From contig CM042157.1 of NCBI GenBank assembly GCA_023376005.1, positions 64,681,077 to 64,745,076 of the forward strand: DNA of 64,000 nt. Reading direction: 5' to 3'. Origin of the DNA: Doryteuthis pealeii. Taxonomy: Eukaryota > Mollusca > Cephalopoda > Myopsida > Loliginidae. Positions 20,456 through 31,710 of the stretch are shown one piece after another (the first letter of the stretch is position 1; each line of letters starts with the position of its first letter). Made by a program: the position numbers and the translations under genes. A model generated the notes under the pieces. It worked only from the letters and a program-made list of their open reading frames with translations. It had not been told where the DNA came from and made no database searches.

Positions 20456-20872
20456 ATATTTTGGCCAGAATATAGGGCACTCAGTAAGACAAACTCACTT
20501 ATGTGAGATTACTGACCATTATACCACTTAAAGTGCCTAAGGGCAATGATAAATTAACCTATGATTGCTCAAAATTGACTTTATGAGGGTTTTGGGCATG
20601 TATGAACTTGTCTTATGTCCCAGCAGTCTCTCATATTTTCATAACCCAACCTAATTCTTAAACTGCTCTCCCTCAAGACTTATTAACAAAGCAATCCAAT
20701 AATACGTGTATTGGAGGGGGGGGGGGCAAAGTTTAGGTACCAGACATGTATGCTGAAAGAGAGAGGGCCCCCTTAGGGACAAAATTGTGATATTGTAAAA
20801 AGTACCTGGTAACTTTTAAGCATAACATTTATTATTTAGATATAGATATGATATAAATAATTTATTCATATA
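20456..20872. other. Intron sequence, no feature recognised
   Basis: Mixed composition with a G homopolymer at 20716-20726. No exon signals. Confidence 0.4.
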
Positions 20873-21796
20873 TCTTATTATAATGGAGATTGTGGGTTTG
20901 TCTGTCTGTAACCGAAACTATATTACTATACAAGTCACAATTCCTTTCGTTATTTACATCATATTCTCCATGATTTTATTTTTATTTAAACCTCAATTAT
21001 TATTAAAATTGTTTTACATTACTTACACTGTTGACCATATCTACATAATATTTACCGCGTACCCCACTTGTACGGGTCAGGCACAAAGTCCCTATTAACG
21101 TGGGACCACCCACAAGCCGAGACTCATGGAGTGGCAGGTGAAAAATTGCGTCGATCCCATCGGCATTCCCCCTCAAGGGGGGCGCCTCAGGCACTGGGCA
21201 ATAAACCCAGTCCTGCCCCTTTAAATCAAGGGGGCAGGTGTTGCCTGGGGGGATGGCCCCCTGGGATCGACGCTGTTAATTATATCAATGGTCCAGAGGC
21301 CGAAGCCACTGTTGACCATATCTACATACTAATAACATGCATTTTTATTTATATATACAACAAAATAGAGGTTTACAGTGTGAATGGGAAGGCTAATTTG
21401 CATATTGATCTTAAAAAATTGATTTTAATAAATATATGCTTAGTATTATTGATTTCTAATTGTTTGGTTCTATCTTATTGAATATGAGCAAAAATCTCTT
21501 CAATAAATCTTAAAGGAAATCCCTTAACAAGAAGAAATAACTGTAATATTATTCTTTACTTCCTATTTTAACTAAACAGTTTAATTAGGAAAATTTACCA
21601 ATGAAAGACGGGAGTAATGGAAAATGATGGAAGAGTTAGTTTTAAAGTTGTTCTATTTTTCAATCATACCCCCTCTGTTCAAAATATTTTTATCTACATT
21701 CTTATTCAGTTTCATTAGCCTTTCTAATTTAATATGATATTTTATTATAAAATTTAACTAAAATACTTGCACTCGGAGGGTGCATATATTTGCTAG
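20873..21796 (+). mobile_element. Non-autonomous Helitron carrying a nested insertion
   Basis: 5' A|TCTTATTATAATGGAGATTG, 3' hairpin 'gcactcggagggtgc' then CTAG at 21793-21796 before T. Without the insert at 21048-21306 and its duplicated target, its length is close to that of the 617-bp copy at 9348. The interior aligns along its whole length ('gtgtgaatgggaaggctaatttgcatattgat'). Confidence 0.88.
21048..21306 (-). mobile_element. Repeat E insertion with 22-bp target duplication
   Basis: A GC-rich ~259-bp element inside the Helitron. CACTGTTGACCATATCTACA+TA occurs at 21026-21047 and again at 21307-21328, while the other Helitrons have that site once. Long target duplications suggest target-primed insertion, as for a SINE or LINE-mobilised sequence. 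Relatives lie at 31430-31710, 33405-33595 and 42940-43146. The repeat contains 'cagtgcctgaggcgccccccttgaggg'. Confidence 0.85.
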
Positions 21797-22179
21797 TCTA
21801 GATAATAAATTAAAATAATTTATAATAAATTATTTCAATTTTTTGTTTTAAATGCATGTCATCATGTCATTTTTTCTATTAAATTTAACTTAACTGATCA
21901 AGTCATATTAGAGTTAATAAATATAGACGGCTTATTCAATTGTGGCATATGGAAATCTAATAGATTGAAATGGATTTATCAGAATAATGATTAATTAGAA
22001 TAATTTCATCTATTTTGTTATTGTCTAAAAGAATTACAATGGTTAAATTACAAAAATTATAATAGTACTGGATACTCGCTTGATGACCTCATTTAAGGAA
22101 TGAGCCTTCCCTCCTCCCCACGTTAGACGTACAAGGTATTTTTTACAATATTACAATTTTTTCCTTAAAGAGACCGCCC
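21797..22179. other. AT-rich intron sequence, no feature recognised
   Basis: No exon or element end seen. Confidence 0.4.
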
Positions 22180-24160
22180 AATTTTACAAATTGTGTGATA
22201 CTATTTCTGAACGACATCCTATTATTTAAATAAGTATAAAAATATATTATAAATGAAAACTATATTTTTATTTAAATAAACGTAATTGCATTTCTCTTCT
22301 GATTAAGTAAAAACTATTTTAGTATAAAAACGTCTTTCGTTTTTGTTTTTTTAAATCATCGTAAAGTGTTGAAAAATATTCATAAATTTCTGATTAAAAA
22401 GTATTTATTTAAAAAAGGATTTTGCTATTGAATTTTAATATGATTACGTGTACCAACCATCAGTTTATTTAATTTATTGTGAGTTCAACATCTCCATAAA
22501 CTTCTGATTCATTTGTTTACAAAATGATTCTGATTCATTTGTTTACAAAAATTTGGAAGAGGAAGTTACCAGTGAGGAGTTAAAATATGAACCTTTCATT
22601 AAGTTGATGATTTAGGGTGCTTATTGGTTACTTGGTCCCATTTCTCTACCCTGCGTTAAATGAAACCTTGTTAATTTCCAACAACCAGGTCTTGCATTTT
22701 CATTCAGTGCTCCATATCATTTTGAATATAAAAAAACATAAGAAAATTTAAGTTTGGATGTTTTATAGTGGTTCTCAACCTTTTTTAACCTATGGACCCT
22801 CGTTTCCCTTAATTTTTTTTTTTTTTGTGGACTCTCATAGCACATAGAAAAAAAAAGCTTCCTATATTTTTCACTAATTTAAAGAAGTAAAGGAATTGTA
22901 TTAAAAATTTTAAAAAACAGTAAATGATTATTTTGAAGGAAATCTAATTCATTGCAAATAACATATTTAACAATTAAATTCTATAGAGCATTTATGTACA
23001 CTAGTATTTCATAATAAACCATTTTAAGATAGGCCTAAGTAAGTAAGAGGGCAAGATGGAGAGGAGAGTAGCCTTGACAGCAAAGAGAGCCAGAAAGAGG
23101 GAGAAAAGACAGCAGCTCCAAAAAGCATCACAGTTTGTGTACCAAAGACTGTCACTCAAGAACTGGCCTGCAGAGTCACTTGCGCAGATATTTTTTTTGG
23201 ACACTACCCATCATCCTTAGTGGATGGAAAGGTGCCAACAAGTAAGTAATTAAGAAAAAAATTGCAGTTGATGCTGCTCAACAAATTTTTTGAAATATTA
23301 AGCTCCATCAAATGTCAATGATAGAAGATCACACTTTTTACAATGTTGAGTCTAAGGTTACATTTTGAAAAAAAAACAACAAAAAAACAAACAAACAAAA
23401 AAAACCTAAAATAAATGAATATTATAATACGCGAATTCTAAGCTCCTTTTACCATTAAAATTAATTTATCTTCCTCTTCTCTTCCCCCTTTCTGTCTCAC
23501 TCCCTTTTAGTCCGGTCATATACTGGGTACTTCTGGTACTACACTATTAATACAATACCCATATCAAATTCTATTCAGTAATTCATTCGGACCAAGTATC
23601 CAATAAGCACCCCAAATCATCAACTTAATGAAAGGTTCATATTTTAGCTCATCACTGGTAACTTCAGCTTTAAAATATTTGAAAATAAATGAACAGATGA
23701 TTTTTTGAACTTATATTGTATCTGACAAAAACAAATTTTACAAATTCTGTGATACTATTCATCCTTTTATTTAAATAAACATAAAAATATTTTGCAAATA
23801 AAAACTGTATTTTTATTTAAATAAACATAATTGCTTTTCTCTTCTGATTAAGTAAAAACTATTTTAGTATAAAAATGTCTTCTGTTTTTTTTTTTTAATT
23901 TATCGTAAAGCGTTGAAAAATACTCATAAACTTCTGATTAAAAAGTATTTATTTAAAAAAAGATTTTGCTATTAAATTTTAATTTGATTACGTGTACCAA
24001 TCATCTATTTATTTAATTTAACATAAGTTCAACATCTCCATAAACTTCTGATTAAAATCATTTGTTTACAAAAATTTGGAAGCAGAAGTTACCAGTGACG
24101 AGTTAAAATGTGAAACTTTCCTTAAGTTGATGATTTGAGGTGCCTATTGGATACTTGGTC
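22180..24160. repeat. Pair of ~450-bp direct repeats with an inverted spacer segment
   Basis: 22180-22640 and 23730-24160 share 'ttgcttttctcttctgattaagtaaaaactattttagtataaaaa' and 'gattacgtgtaccaa' over most of their length. Each ends in 'ttaccagtga.gagttaaaat…ttaagttgatgat'. A complementary copy of that end ('atcatcaacttaatgaaaggttcatatttta') sits at 23620-23660. A direct plus inverted layout fits two insertions of one DNA element, or one element with sub-terminal repeats. Confidence 0.7.
23040..23245 (+). pseudogene. LINE C-terminal zinc-finger fragment
   Basis: One plus-strand frame reads FVCTKDCHSRTGLQSHLRRY, resembling the C-x-x-x-CHSR-x-GL-x-SH-x-R finger found at the C-terminus of many non-LTR retrotransposon polyproteins. 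The preceding basic stretch (TAKRARKREKRQQLQK in another frame) and frame breaks mark it as a decayed fragment. Confidence 0.55.
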
Positions 24161-24615
24161 CATTCATCCAATAGTTCCCAAAAATGTCTTAAATTCCTTT
24201 TTAAATTGACCAACCAGTCAAGCAAGTAGGACTTTCCTTTGTTATAGATATGCAGACCTTTGAACACTGTGTTACCAAAAGGGTGGACATTTTCCATAAT
24301 GAAACTTTTATTTCTTGTTTTATTTTATAAAATAAATATTTGATAAAATTATAACCGGTTGTGTATTTGCTTTCATTTATGTTGTCTTGTTGAAAATATT
24401 TTATAGACGATAGGGACACTTTCATGATAGATATCCATAATTCTTATGTGATTTTTTTTTTTCTGGGTTCAGAAAATGTCAACCAATTCATAATTAAACA
24501 AAGAAATCAAACCAAATTTTGACTTTTTTTTTTTAGGGGGGGGGGGTCTCTCCTCACCCTGGAAGATTGATGCCATGCAATCCCACCCCACTCTATATTT
24601 GATCTTATGCTGAAT

Positions 24616-24870
24616 TAAGTAAAGTCAAGTCTATGGGGTGGCCTAAAGTCAGCATCAGCCAATCAGTGAGGGGGTCTATCCCCTTTTCACTAGCGCTAGA
24701 ACAAGGAGGTTGTTTCTGCATCTGAGGTGGAGCGCCACACCTACCATCAGTTCCTTATTTTACTGCACAGATCGCTGTGCTACTCATACGCTGAGTTGGC
24801 GAGGGCAGGTATCAAACCAGGAACCTTGTGGTTCCTAATCGAATGCTCTACCGACTGAGCTAAGCTGAGA
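24616..24870 (-). repeat. SINE A copy
   Basis: Reversed SINE A. On the plus strand it begins 'gtctatggggtggcctaaagtcagcatcagccaatcag' and ends with the box A complement 'ctaccgactgagcta'. Near full length (about 255 bp). Confidence 0.88.
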
Positions 24871-25438
24871 GAATGTATTGCATAGCCTTACCTTCTATGC
24901 TGTCTCTTCTAGTCTGGGCCAATTCCTGTTCTTGGGACTTCTTGGCTATTTTTTCATCTCAATGAACACAAGACTTGGTACATTCTTTAGATATCTTTAT
25001 TTCAAGATTAGTGAAATAGATCACTGATTAGGACTGAGCCTATTCTAGTAGTGATCACCCCAAGTGGTGAATTCATGGATGGAGTAACAAGGAAATAGAA
25101 AATTCACAAGCAGTCCCCAAACACCCCAAGCATATCTTGGTCAGGGGAGGGAGATGCACTTGTTTGCCATAGATTTTTCACAGACGCAGTTGACAAGTAT
25201 GCCAAAAGTCATTGATATATGATGATAGAGATGCCCTTTGGATTTTTGCCAGAGCCTTTTTGGATGACCCTACAAAGAACTTAAGTTCCCAATGACATGG
25301 TTCTGACACTATCAAGTTTAAACGGACCAGTGTCAAAGTGTTTGACAAGCCACAAAAATAGGGCAGAGAAATGTACTGGTAACAGTGACAAGTCCATCTG
25401 TTCAGTTATTGTTTTTAAACATTTTTAAAAAACTCATT
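24871..25438. other. Intron sequence, no gene seen
   Basis: GC-richer than the surroundings. 'ctgagcctattctagtagtgatcaccccaagtggtgaattcatggatgg' (about 25037-25085) recurs inverted near 40917-40965 and 41150, so it is interspersed. The composition is reminiscent of a retroelement pol remnant ('gagatgccctttggatttttgccagagcc'), but frames are broken. Confidence 0.45.
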
Positions 25439-25439
25439 T

Positions 25440-25870
25440 TGATCTATTTAACACATAGATGGTACTACTACTCTGGGTAAGATTGGACATGGGAGTAATG
25501 GTGATGAAGGGGTACTCCACACTTCCCAGAGTTTTGGAATTGGAACCTTACCACTAGACAGTTTAAAAAATTGAAAATCTTGGAATTGTTGGTTGGTTGG
25601 TTGGTTGGATTTTATGGCATGTCAACCCTTGTTGGTTTATTTTATGCTGAAGATGTTTAATTTTATTTGTTCTTGGTAGGTATTAAATTTTTCAAACTCA
25701 ATTTTGTTTTAACTACATTTTTAACCTATTTAACTCATAGATGGGACCCTAGCAGGTACTAACACTCGGGGTCAGGGTGGACCTGGGAGCAATGGCAATG
25801 AAGGGGTACTCCACACAGTCCAGAGTTCTGGAAGAATTGGAACCTCACCACTAGATGCAGTTTGAAAAAT
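25440..25870 (+). repeat. Two tandem fragments of repeat C
   Basis: 'gatctatttaacacatagatggtactactactctggg' (25440-25565) and then, after a (TTGG)n run and the head phrase 'attttatggcatgtcaacccttgttgg', a second copy 25735-25870. Confidence 0.75.
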
Positions 25871-26051
25871 TGTAAATCTTAGCAAAGACTTGTTCTTAAT
25901 CCAAAGAGGCGAGTGCAAAATAAAAAAAAAAAATAAAAAATAAATAAAAAAAAAATCTAATGATGAATTTCAGAAAACATCAAAGTGCAAAGGTCAAGAC
26001 TAATAAGGACACAATATTGCATGCATGAATGAAGAGGGAGCAGGGTCCTAC

Positions 26052-26107
26052 CTGGTCAGCAGGGGCGTGCATGGAATGAGTCAGAAAGGCAAGGACATCG
26101 TGGTCAT
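26052..26107 (-). CDS. LMAN1: LMAN1 exon: end of lectin domain
   Basis: Two bases completing Asp, then 18 codons DHDVLAFLTHSMHAPADQ. Acceptor TGTATTTCAG, donor CAG|GTAGGA. Joined to exon 34139-34262 it gives GGLADDHDVLAFLT, matching human GGLADDHDVLSFLTF. The Gly-Gly-Leu/Asp segment helps form the sugar site of L-type lectins, and DDHDVLSF is the last beta strand. The flanking introns are the largest in the gene (8.0 and 10.0 kb). Confidence 0.93.
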
Positions 26108-26224
26108 CTGAAATACACAATACCAATTGTGCATACTGAAGGAACAATTTAAAAAAAAAGTAAAAAAAAAAGTAAAAAAAAAAGTACTGCATCTTATAAT
26201 CATGTTCATTTTTGGTGGTTGTTT

Positions 26225-26450
26225 TTGTAAGATACACTGGACACTGCTGGAGAAGTAAGGACAAACTCATAAGTGACTTTCTCCTGTGGAACTCCTACAC
26301 ATGGACACATCAGAGTGGGCCATCCAGCAAAGACCTACATTGATTAGCTCTGTATGGATACTGAATGTCATAAAGAGGACTTGCCCAGAGTGATGGCCAA
26401 TAGGGACATGTGGCGAGAGAATCATGGGAATCTGTGATGTTAGCACGACG
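26225..26450 (+). pseudogene. LINE C-terminal fragment, copy 1
   Basis: Frame fragments of the motif GHCWRSKDELISDVLLW…Y-DQLC-DTGC-EDLP…MANRDMWRE are visible ('cactgctggagaagtaaggacaaactcataagtga'). Broken by indels. First of three tandem-like copies. Confidence 0.7.
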
Positions 26451-26504
26451 TGATGTACTACATCTTATAATCACATTAATTTTTTTGGTTACAGTTTTTA
26501 TAAG

Positions 26505-26940
26505 ACAAACAAGACATTGGACACTATTGGAGAAGTAAGGACAAACTCATAAGTGATGTTCTCCTGTGGACACATCAGAGTGGGGCGACCAGCAAAGACT
26601 TACATTGATCAGCTCTGTTTGGATACTGGATGTTGTGAGGAGGACTTGGTTGGTTGGATTTTACATGTCAACCCTTGGGTTATTTTATGCCAAAGACGTT
26701 TTTATTTTATTCATTCTTGTTGGGTATTCATATTTTTTTTAAATAAATTCATTTAAAAAAAAAATTTTTTTAAATTTTTAAAAATCTATTTAACCCAGCG
26801 ATGGTATCCTAACAGGTACTACCACTCTGGGTGAGAGTGGGCCTGGGAGTAATGGCGATGAAGGGATATTTCACCTCCCAGAGTTCCCGAATTGGAACCT
26901 CAACACGAGATGCAGTTTACACATCATACCCAGGACAATA
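26505..26940 (+). repeat. LINE fragment copy 2 interrupted by repeat C
   Basis: 26505-26645 repeats the GHYWRSKDKLISDVLLW…DQLCLDTGCCEEDL segment, then switches to repeat C head and body (26648-26940: 'catgtcaacccttgggttattttatgcc', 'ctaacaggtactaccactctgggtgagag'). Confidence 0.7.
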
Positions 26941-26944
26941 GTAG

Positions 26945-27185
26945 TTGTTTTTGTAAGAACAAGAGAAGTAAGGACAAACTCATAATTGACGTTCTCCAGT
27001 GAACACTTACACATAGACACAACAGAGTGGGCTGACCAGCAAAGATTTACATTGATCAGCTCTGTGCAGATACTGGATGCCGGATAAGGACTTGCCAGGA
27101 GTGATGACTGATAGGGATGGGAGGCGAGACAGAGTCATGGGAATCCGTGCAGTTAGCTCAACATGATGATGCCATATTAACTATC
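26945..27185 (+). pseudogene. LINE C-terminal fragment, copy 3
   Basis: 'agaagtaaggacaaactcataattgacgttctccag…agatttacattgatcagctctgtgcagatactgg' parallels copies 1 and 2 and ends 'gctcaacatgatga'. Followed by another repeat C head at 27238-27350. Confidence 0.7.
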
Positions 27186-27362
27186 AAGATACTTTATTTC
27201 AAATTTTCAGTGTTTATCTTAAGGCCTGTTATTGTTTATTGTTTGGCTTTTATGGCATGTCAATCCTTGTTGGATTATTTTATGCTGAAGAAATTTTGTT
27301 TATTTATTCTTGTTGGGTATTCAATCTTTTTTTCAAGCTCAATTTTTTCATAAACACATTTT

Positions 27363-27744
27363 GGTACCATTATAGTATGTGACCTACCTTTTGAATGTGG
27401 CCAACGAAATCATGTCTCTCTTATAATATGTGGCCTACCATAAAAAGTATATTATAAAGTTATAATAATAACTGCTAACCCTATTTTAGAATTTTAGAAT
27501 TAGAATTAAATAGATCTGATTCATGTAAATTATGGAATTCTTTTTTTTTTAATTATTCTTAATTACTATATACAGCTTATGGCTGAATTGCATTTCTTCA
27601 AATTGAATATATGTGAAAAATAATTAGTTTCAATAAATTGCCTACTACTTATATCTATAAATATACTCTGAGGTAGTATTCAAGCTGGGTAGGACACATA
27701 CATTAACAGAATCAAAAAAGTAGGCCACATACTATAACGGCACC
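27363..27744. mobile_element. MITE, family 2
   Basis: TIRs GGTACCATTATAGTATGTG… at the left and the complement of GGTGCCGTTATAGTATGTGG at the right, both followed by 'CCTAC'. AT-rich interior with 'agaattaaatagatctgattcatgtaaattatgg'. A second full copy lies at 37674-38040. No coding. Confidence 0.85.
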
Positions 27745-27904
27745 TACATTTTTTTAATACTCATTTTTTTTATCAATTAGGTAGTCAACAGGCTCGACAT
27801 TGCTTAACTTTGGTGATCAAGCAGGAATAATAGTTTATTATGATAAATATAATTATTAGGCACAAGTGATACTAATGATCTGAGAATGCTGTTTATAAAA
27901 TGGT

Positions 27905-28080
27905 ACATGCTGGTGGGGTTATTGTCAAAGAAAATGGACTCGGCAATCAGGGTTCAAATCCTGGACGAGGCAGTTTGCTTTTCACTTTCAGCTAATGCAT
28001 TGGATCTTCCAGCTATGGGTAAATACCCTTGGTACAACAATTGGTCCAGGTGAAGGAAACCTCTGAATTTAAACCAGCTG
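27905..28080 (+). repeat. SINE B copy
   Basis: tRNA-like box B 'cagggttcaaatcctggacg' and body 'agctatgggtaaatacccttgg…aattggtccaggtgaaggaaacctctgaattt'. The head is diverged. Confidence 0.65.
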
Positions 28081-28082
28081 TA

Positions 28083-28287
28083 AGTAAGGTAAAGTAAAGT
28101 CGTCGAGGTGGCCTAAAGACAGCGAAGGGAGTCTATCCCCTTTTCACTAGCACTAGACCAAGGAGATTGTTTTTTAGCGTCTGAGGCAGAGTGCCACACC
28201 TACCATCAGCTCCTCACAGATCTGTGCTACTCATACGCTGAGTTGGCAGGCCAGTATCGAACCAGGAACCTTGAGGTTCCCAGCCAA
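28083..28287 (-). repeat. SINE A copy, truncated head
   Basis: Reversed SINE A ('aaagtcgtcgaggtggcctaaagacagcgaagggagtctatccccttttcactagc'). Stops before the box A complement. Confidence 0.82.
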
Positions 28288-28915
28288 ATAATTGACCATG
28301 TCACAACGTGCCCATGAGGGGAGGGGGAGGGAGTGCTGGGTAAATACAGATGGCATAAGCAGAGCTTGATGATTTTTGTATAGAATCCAGGATGGTTGAG
28401 TGTGCAGTGTTACATTGTCCAACCTTCTTCAGGTTTAATATGCATTAAAGGAGGGGAGAGGGAGCCCAAAACTCCAGATGCTATCAAGTATCTATCTTTC
28501 CCCAGGCAAAGACAAGTGACTGCTGGTCCAAGGAGCACCTAGTGCAGGTTCAGGGATCACCCACTTTTAGTTAGACTGCACAGAAAAATGTGCGAGAGGG
28601 TTTTTTTTTCTACAGTGGTAATGCCATTGTACAGGAGCAATCTCAGTCTCTAGGTTGGAGAAGCCAGATTTCAGTGATATGCAAAGTAATCATGAATAGA
28701 AACTTTGTTAGCTGTAGTGCAAAGCAAAAATGGTATTTAAAAAAAGAGCATTAAAAAGAATTATTAAAAATGGTATTATATTAAAATAAAGAAAAGAAAA
28801 TGGTATTCAAAAATTGGTATTAGATATGTTAAAAAAAAAAAAATTCATATTAAAAATGGCATTAATAAAAATTGGTTTTAAAAAAATGCATATTCAAAAA
28901 TTTTGGTATTAAAAA
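28288..28915. other. Intron sequence, no gene seen
   Basis: Unremarkable, passing into 'aaaaatggtatta' words from 28730 that lead into the minisatellite. Confidence 0.45.
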
Positions 28916-29760
28916 AAAATTAGTGTGAAAAAAAAGGGTATGTAGGAAAAAGGTAGGAAAAAAAAGAGGGTGTAAAGAAGAAAAAAAAAGAGGGTGTAAA
29001 GAAGAAAAAAAAGAGGGTGTAAAGAAGAAAAAAAGAGGGTGTAAGAAGAAAAAAAAAGAGGGTGTAAAGAAGAAAAAAAAGAGGGTGTAAAGAAGAGAAA
29101 AAAAGAGGGTGTAAAGAAGAAAAAAAAAAAGAGGGTGTAAAGAAGAGAAAAAAAAAGAGGGTGTAAAGAAGAGAAAAAAAAGTGTAAAGAAGAGAAAAAA
29201 AGAGGGTGTAAGAAGAAAAAAAAAAGAGGGTGTAAAGAAGAAGAAAAAACAAAGAGGGTGTAAAGAAGAAAAAAGAAAAGAAAAGTGTAAAGAAGAAGAA
29301 AAAAAAAAGTGGTAAAGAAGAAGAAAAAAAAGAGGGTGTAAAGAAGAAGAAAAAAGAAAAGAAGAAGAAAAGAAGAAAAAAACAAAGAGGGTGTAAAGAA
29401 GAAAAAAAAAAGAGGGTGTAAAGAAGAAAAAAAAAAGAAGAAGAAAAAAAGAGGTGTAAAGAAGAAGAAAAAAAAACAAAGAGGGTGTAAAGAAGAAGAA
29501 AAAAGAGGGTGTAAAGAAGAAGAAAAAACAAAGAGGAAGTGTAAAGAAGAAAAGAAGAGAAAAAAGAGGGTGTAAAGAACAAAAAGAGGGTGTAAAGAAG
29601 AGAAAAAAAAGAGGGTGTAAAGAAGAGAAAAAAAAGAGGGTGTAAAGAAGAGAAAAAAAGAGGGTGTAAGAAGAGAAAACAAAAGAGGGTGTAAAGAAAG
29701 AAAAAAAAGAGAAAAAAAAGAAGGCGTAAGAAAAAAAAAGGGCACAAAGGACAAAAAAGG
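28916..29760. repeat. ~22-24-bp purine minisatellite (GAGGGTGTAAAGAAGAAAAA)
   Basis: About 35 imperfect copies of AGAGGGTGTAAAGAAGAAAA with variable A-run length. Some units lack the first half or carry 'caaagaggg'. Flanked on both sides by a looser 'aaaaatggtatta' repeat. Reversed frames give Phe-Thr-Pro-Ser repeats that are not a protein. Confidence 0.95.
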
Positions 29761-30399
29761 TGGTATAAAAAAGGTATTTAAAAAATGGTATCAAAAAATA
29801 GTATAACAAAAAATGGTATTTAATAAATTCATTTTAGACATGGAATTGGTCTCAGATTTTTTCACAAAAGCCCATTCCTATCTGAGAAAAAATTCTATGG
29901 AAGAAAAAAAAAAAAAAAAAAAAATCAGATACCATTTTGGTTCTGCATTCCTGAAGAAAGAGGCCAGAAGAAGAAGTCTTATTACACCTGAAGAGAATGG
30001 ACTGGTCAAAATGTCATGTAAACAACAAAAAGAAAAAGAAAAAAAACAGGTAGTAGTTTGATCGTCTAAAATAATACTTTTGAGTAATTAGCTATTCTTA
30101 TTTAATTGTTAAGATCTAAATACTCCTGAATAAAAACAAATTTTCATCATTGAAAAATTAATTTTAGTTACCAATATACATTCTGGGATTTAATGATTTC
30201 AATTTTAAAAACTAAATAAAATTAATCCAAAAATTCCTTCAAAGTGAACAGGTGAAAAAAATAAATGAAAATATAAGCTTTTATACTTCTTGACTTGTAA
30301 GTGAAATTAATTTAACAATATACAATTACAATGGACAGCAAGTAATAATAATAATACAATGAAAGCAGTTTTGATTATGTGCAGTATATTAACTGTCAA
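29761..30399. other. Intron sequence, no gene seen
   Basis: AT-rich. A plus frame at 29813-30061 has no homology and ends in an A-rich run. A near-duplicate phrase ('tttaattaccaatatacattctgggatttaatgatttcaa') recurs weakly at 32445-32560, so this may be an old repeat. Confidence 0.4.
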
Positions 30400-30735
30400 G
30401 TGGTGGCAACATGTTTCAAACAGGACTATCCTGAAGAGAACTGGACATCCTAGCATGCACGAAATACTTGTCCAGCGCAACCTGGCTACTTAAACAGACT
30501 TGGGGATGACAGACTGCCAAAGTAGATCCTGTACTCTCAACTGAGAGAGGGATCACGTGGAATTGGCAGACCAAAGCTCAGGTACAAAGACAACTTCAAC
30601 AGAAACCTGAAGGACTTTAACATTCCCATAGGCAGTTGGCAAGATGCAACCTGGAGACCGAATAAATTGGAAGAAAATGATTCGCTTGGTGTCATCATCA
30701 TATACGATGGACAGCAAGTAATAATAATAATACAA
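30400..30735 (+). pseudogene. LINE (RTE-like) C-terminal fragment with (TAA)n tail
   Basis: Nucleotide-level relative of 6061-6390: 'tttcaaacaggactatcctgaagagaactggac', 'gtccagcgcaacctgg', 'ccaaagctcaggtacaaagacaac'. Ends GGACAGCAAGTAATAATAAT. The microsatellite 3' tail is typical of RTE-type insertions. Frameshifted. Confidence 0.82.
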
Positions 30736-30759
30736 TGAAAGCAGTTTTGATTATATTGA

Positions 30760-31000
30760 CTAGCAAAAGTAGCCCCCACCTAGGCGCAAGTATTTAAGTT
30801 TTAATGTAATAAAATATATTAAATCAGAAAGACTAAAGAAACTAAATAAGAACAAATATGAAAAATATTACACATATTTTTATATTATTTTAATTGATTT
30901 CTTAATAAAATCATATATAGGATTGCTTTTAAAACATTTTGAGAACATGATAGTATTAGAAATCAATAACAGCAAATAATTATTTATTAAAACCAGTTTT
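30760..31000 (-). mobile_element. Helitron 3' fragment
   Basis: CTAG at 30760-30763, then the reversed terminal sequence 'caagtatttaagttttaatgtaataaaata' as in 34320-34937. The hairpin is degraded ('cccccacctaggcgc') and the element is 5'-truncated. Confidence 0.7.
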
Positions 31001-31070
31001 GTTAAAATCATTATGTAAATTATTCCAACCATATACTATGTAAATCTTTATTTCTTAGAGATATATAATA

Positions 31071-31399
31071 CTGTATTTGACAGCATATAAGACGCACCCC
31101 CATTTCAGCAGGTCAGATTTAGTGTATTTAAGCATATATTGTTGAAAACAGTCTAGCTATACATTACACAAGCAGAAACATAGCTGTATAAAAGCAATTT
31201 GGCAGCAATAAAATAAGGATGCATGGAGTTTAGGGTAGGTAAAAGTACTGAGCATAAGCTGGGTTAGTGAGCATCATAGAGAAGATTAGCCTAGGTCTAT
31301 GGGAGGTCTCAAACTTCACCTACGATGTATAAGACGCAGAGCAATTTTTTGAGACAAAATTTTGGAAAAAAAGTGTGTCCTGTATGCTGTCAAATATGG
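31071..31399. mobile_element. MITE, family 1, second copy
   Basis: CTGTATTTGACAGCATATAA at the left, complement of CCATATTTGACAGCATACAG at the right, flanked by TA on each side. The interior is the reverse complement of 5328-5646 ('gttgaaaacagtctagctatacattacacaagcagaaacatagctg'). Confidence 0.88.
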
Positions 31400-31429
31400 T
31401 ACATATTTCAGGATTTTAAATGCATTAAT

Positions 31430-31710
31430 ACCATGAGCCTTTCAAGGCCTGTGTGTCCGGTGGTTTCGGCCACTGGACTATTAATCAAATTAATGGCGTG
31501 ATCCCAAGGGGCCATCCTTCCAGGTAACACCTACTCCCTTGATTTAAAGGGGCAGGGTTGGGTTTATTGCCCAGTGCCTGAGGCACCCCCCTTGAGGGAG
31601 AATGCCAATGGGATTCAGCCATTTTTTATGCCTGGTTCGTGGGTGGACCCACATTAAATGGACCATTGTGTATGACCGTCATAAGTGGGATGTACGGAAA
31701 ATAATGCATT
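31430..31710 (+). repeat. Repeat E copy
   Basis: 'gtttcggccactggactattaat…gatcccaaggggccatccttccaggtaacacc…tttattgcccagtgcctgaggcaccccccttgaggg…ggtggacccac'. Opposite orientation to the insert at 21048-21306. Confidence 0.82.

Noticed and set aside
28862..29809. Three overlapping frames of about 275-315 codons with Phe-Thr-Pro-Ser-Leu repeats
   Set aside because: All three frames of the same minisatellite are open and give the same repeat peptide. A repeat unit without stops, not a gene.
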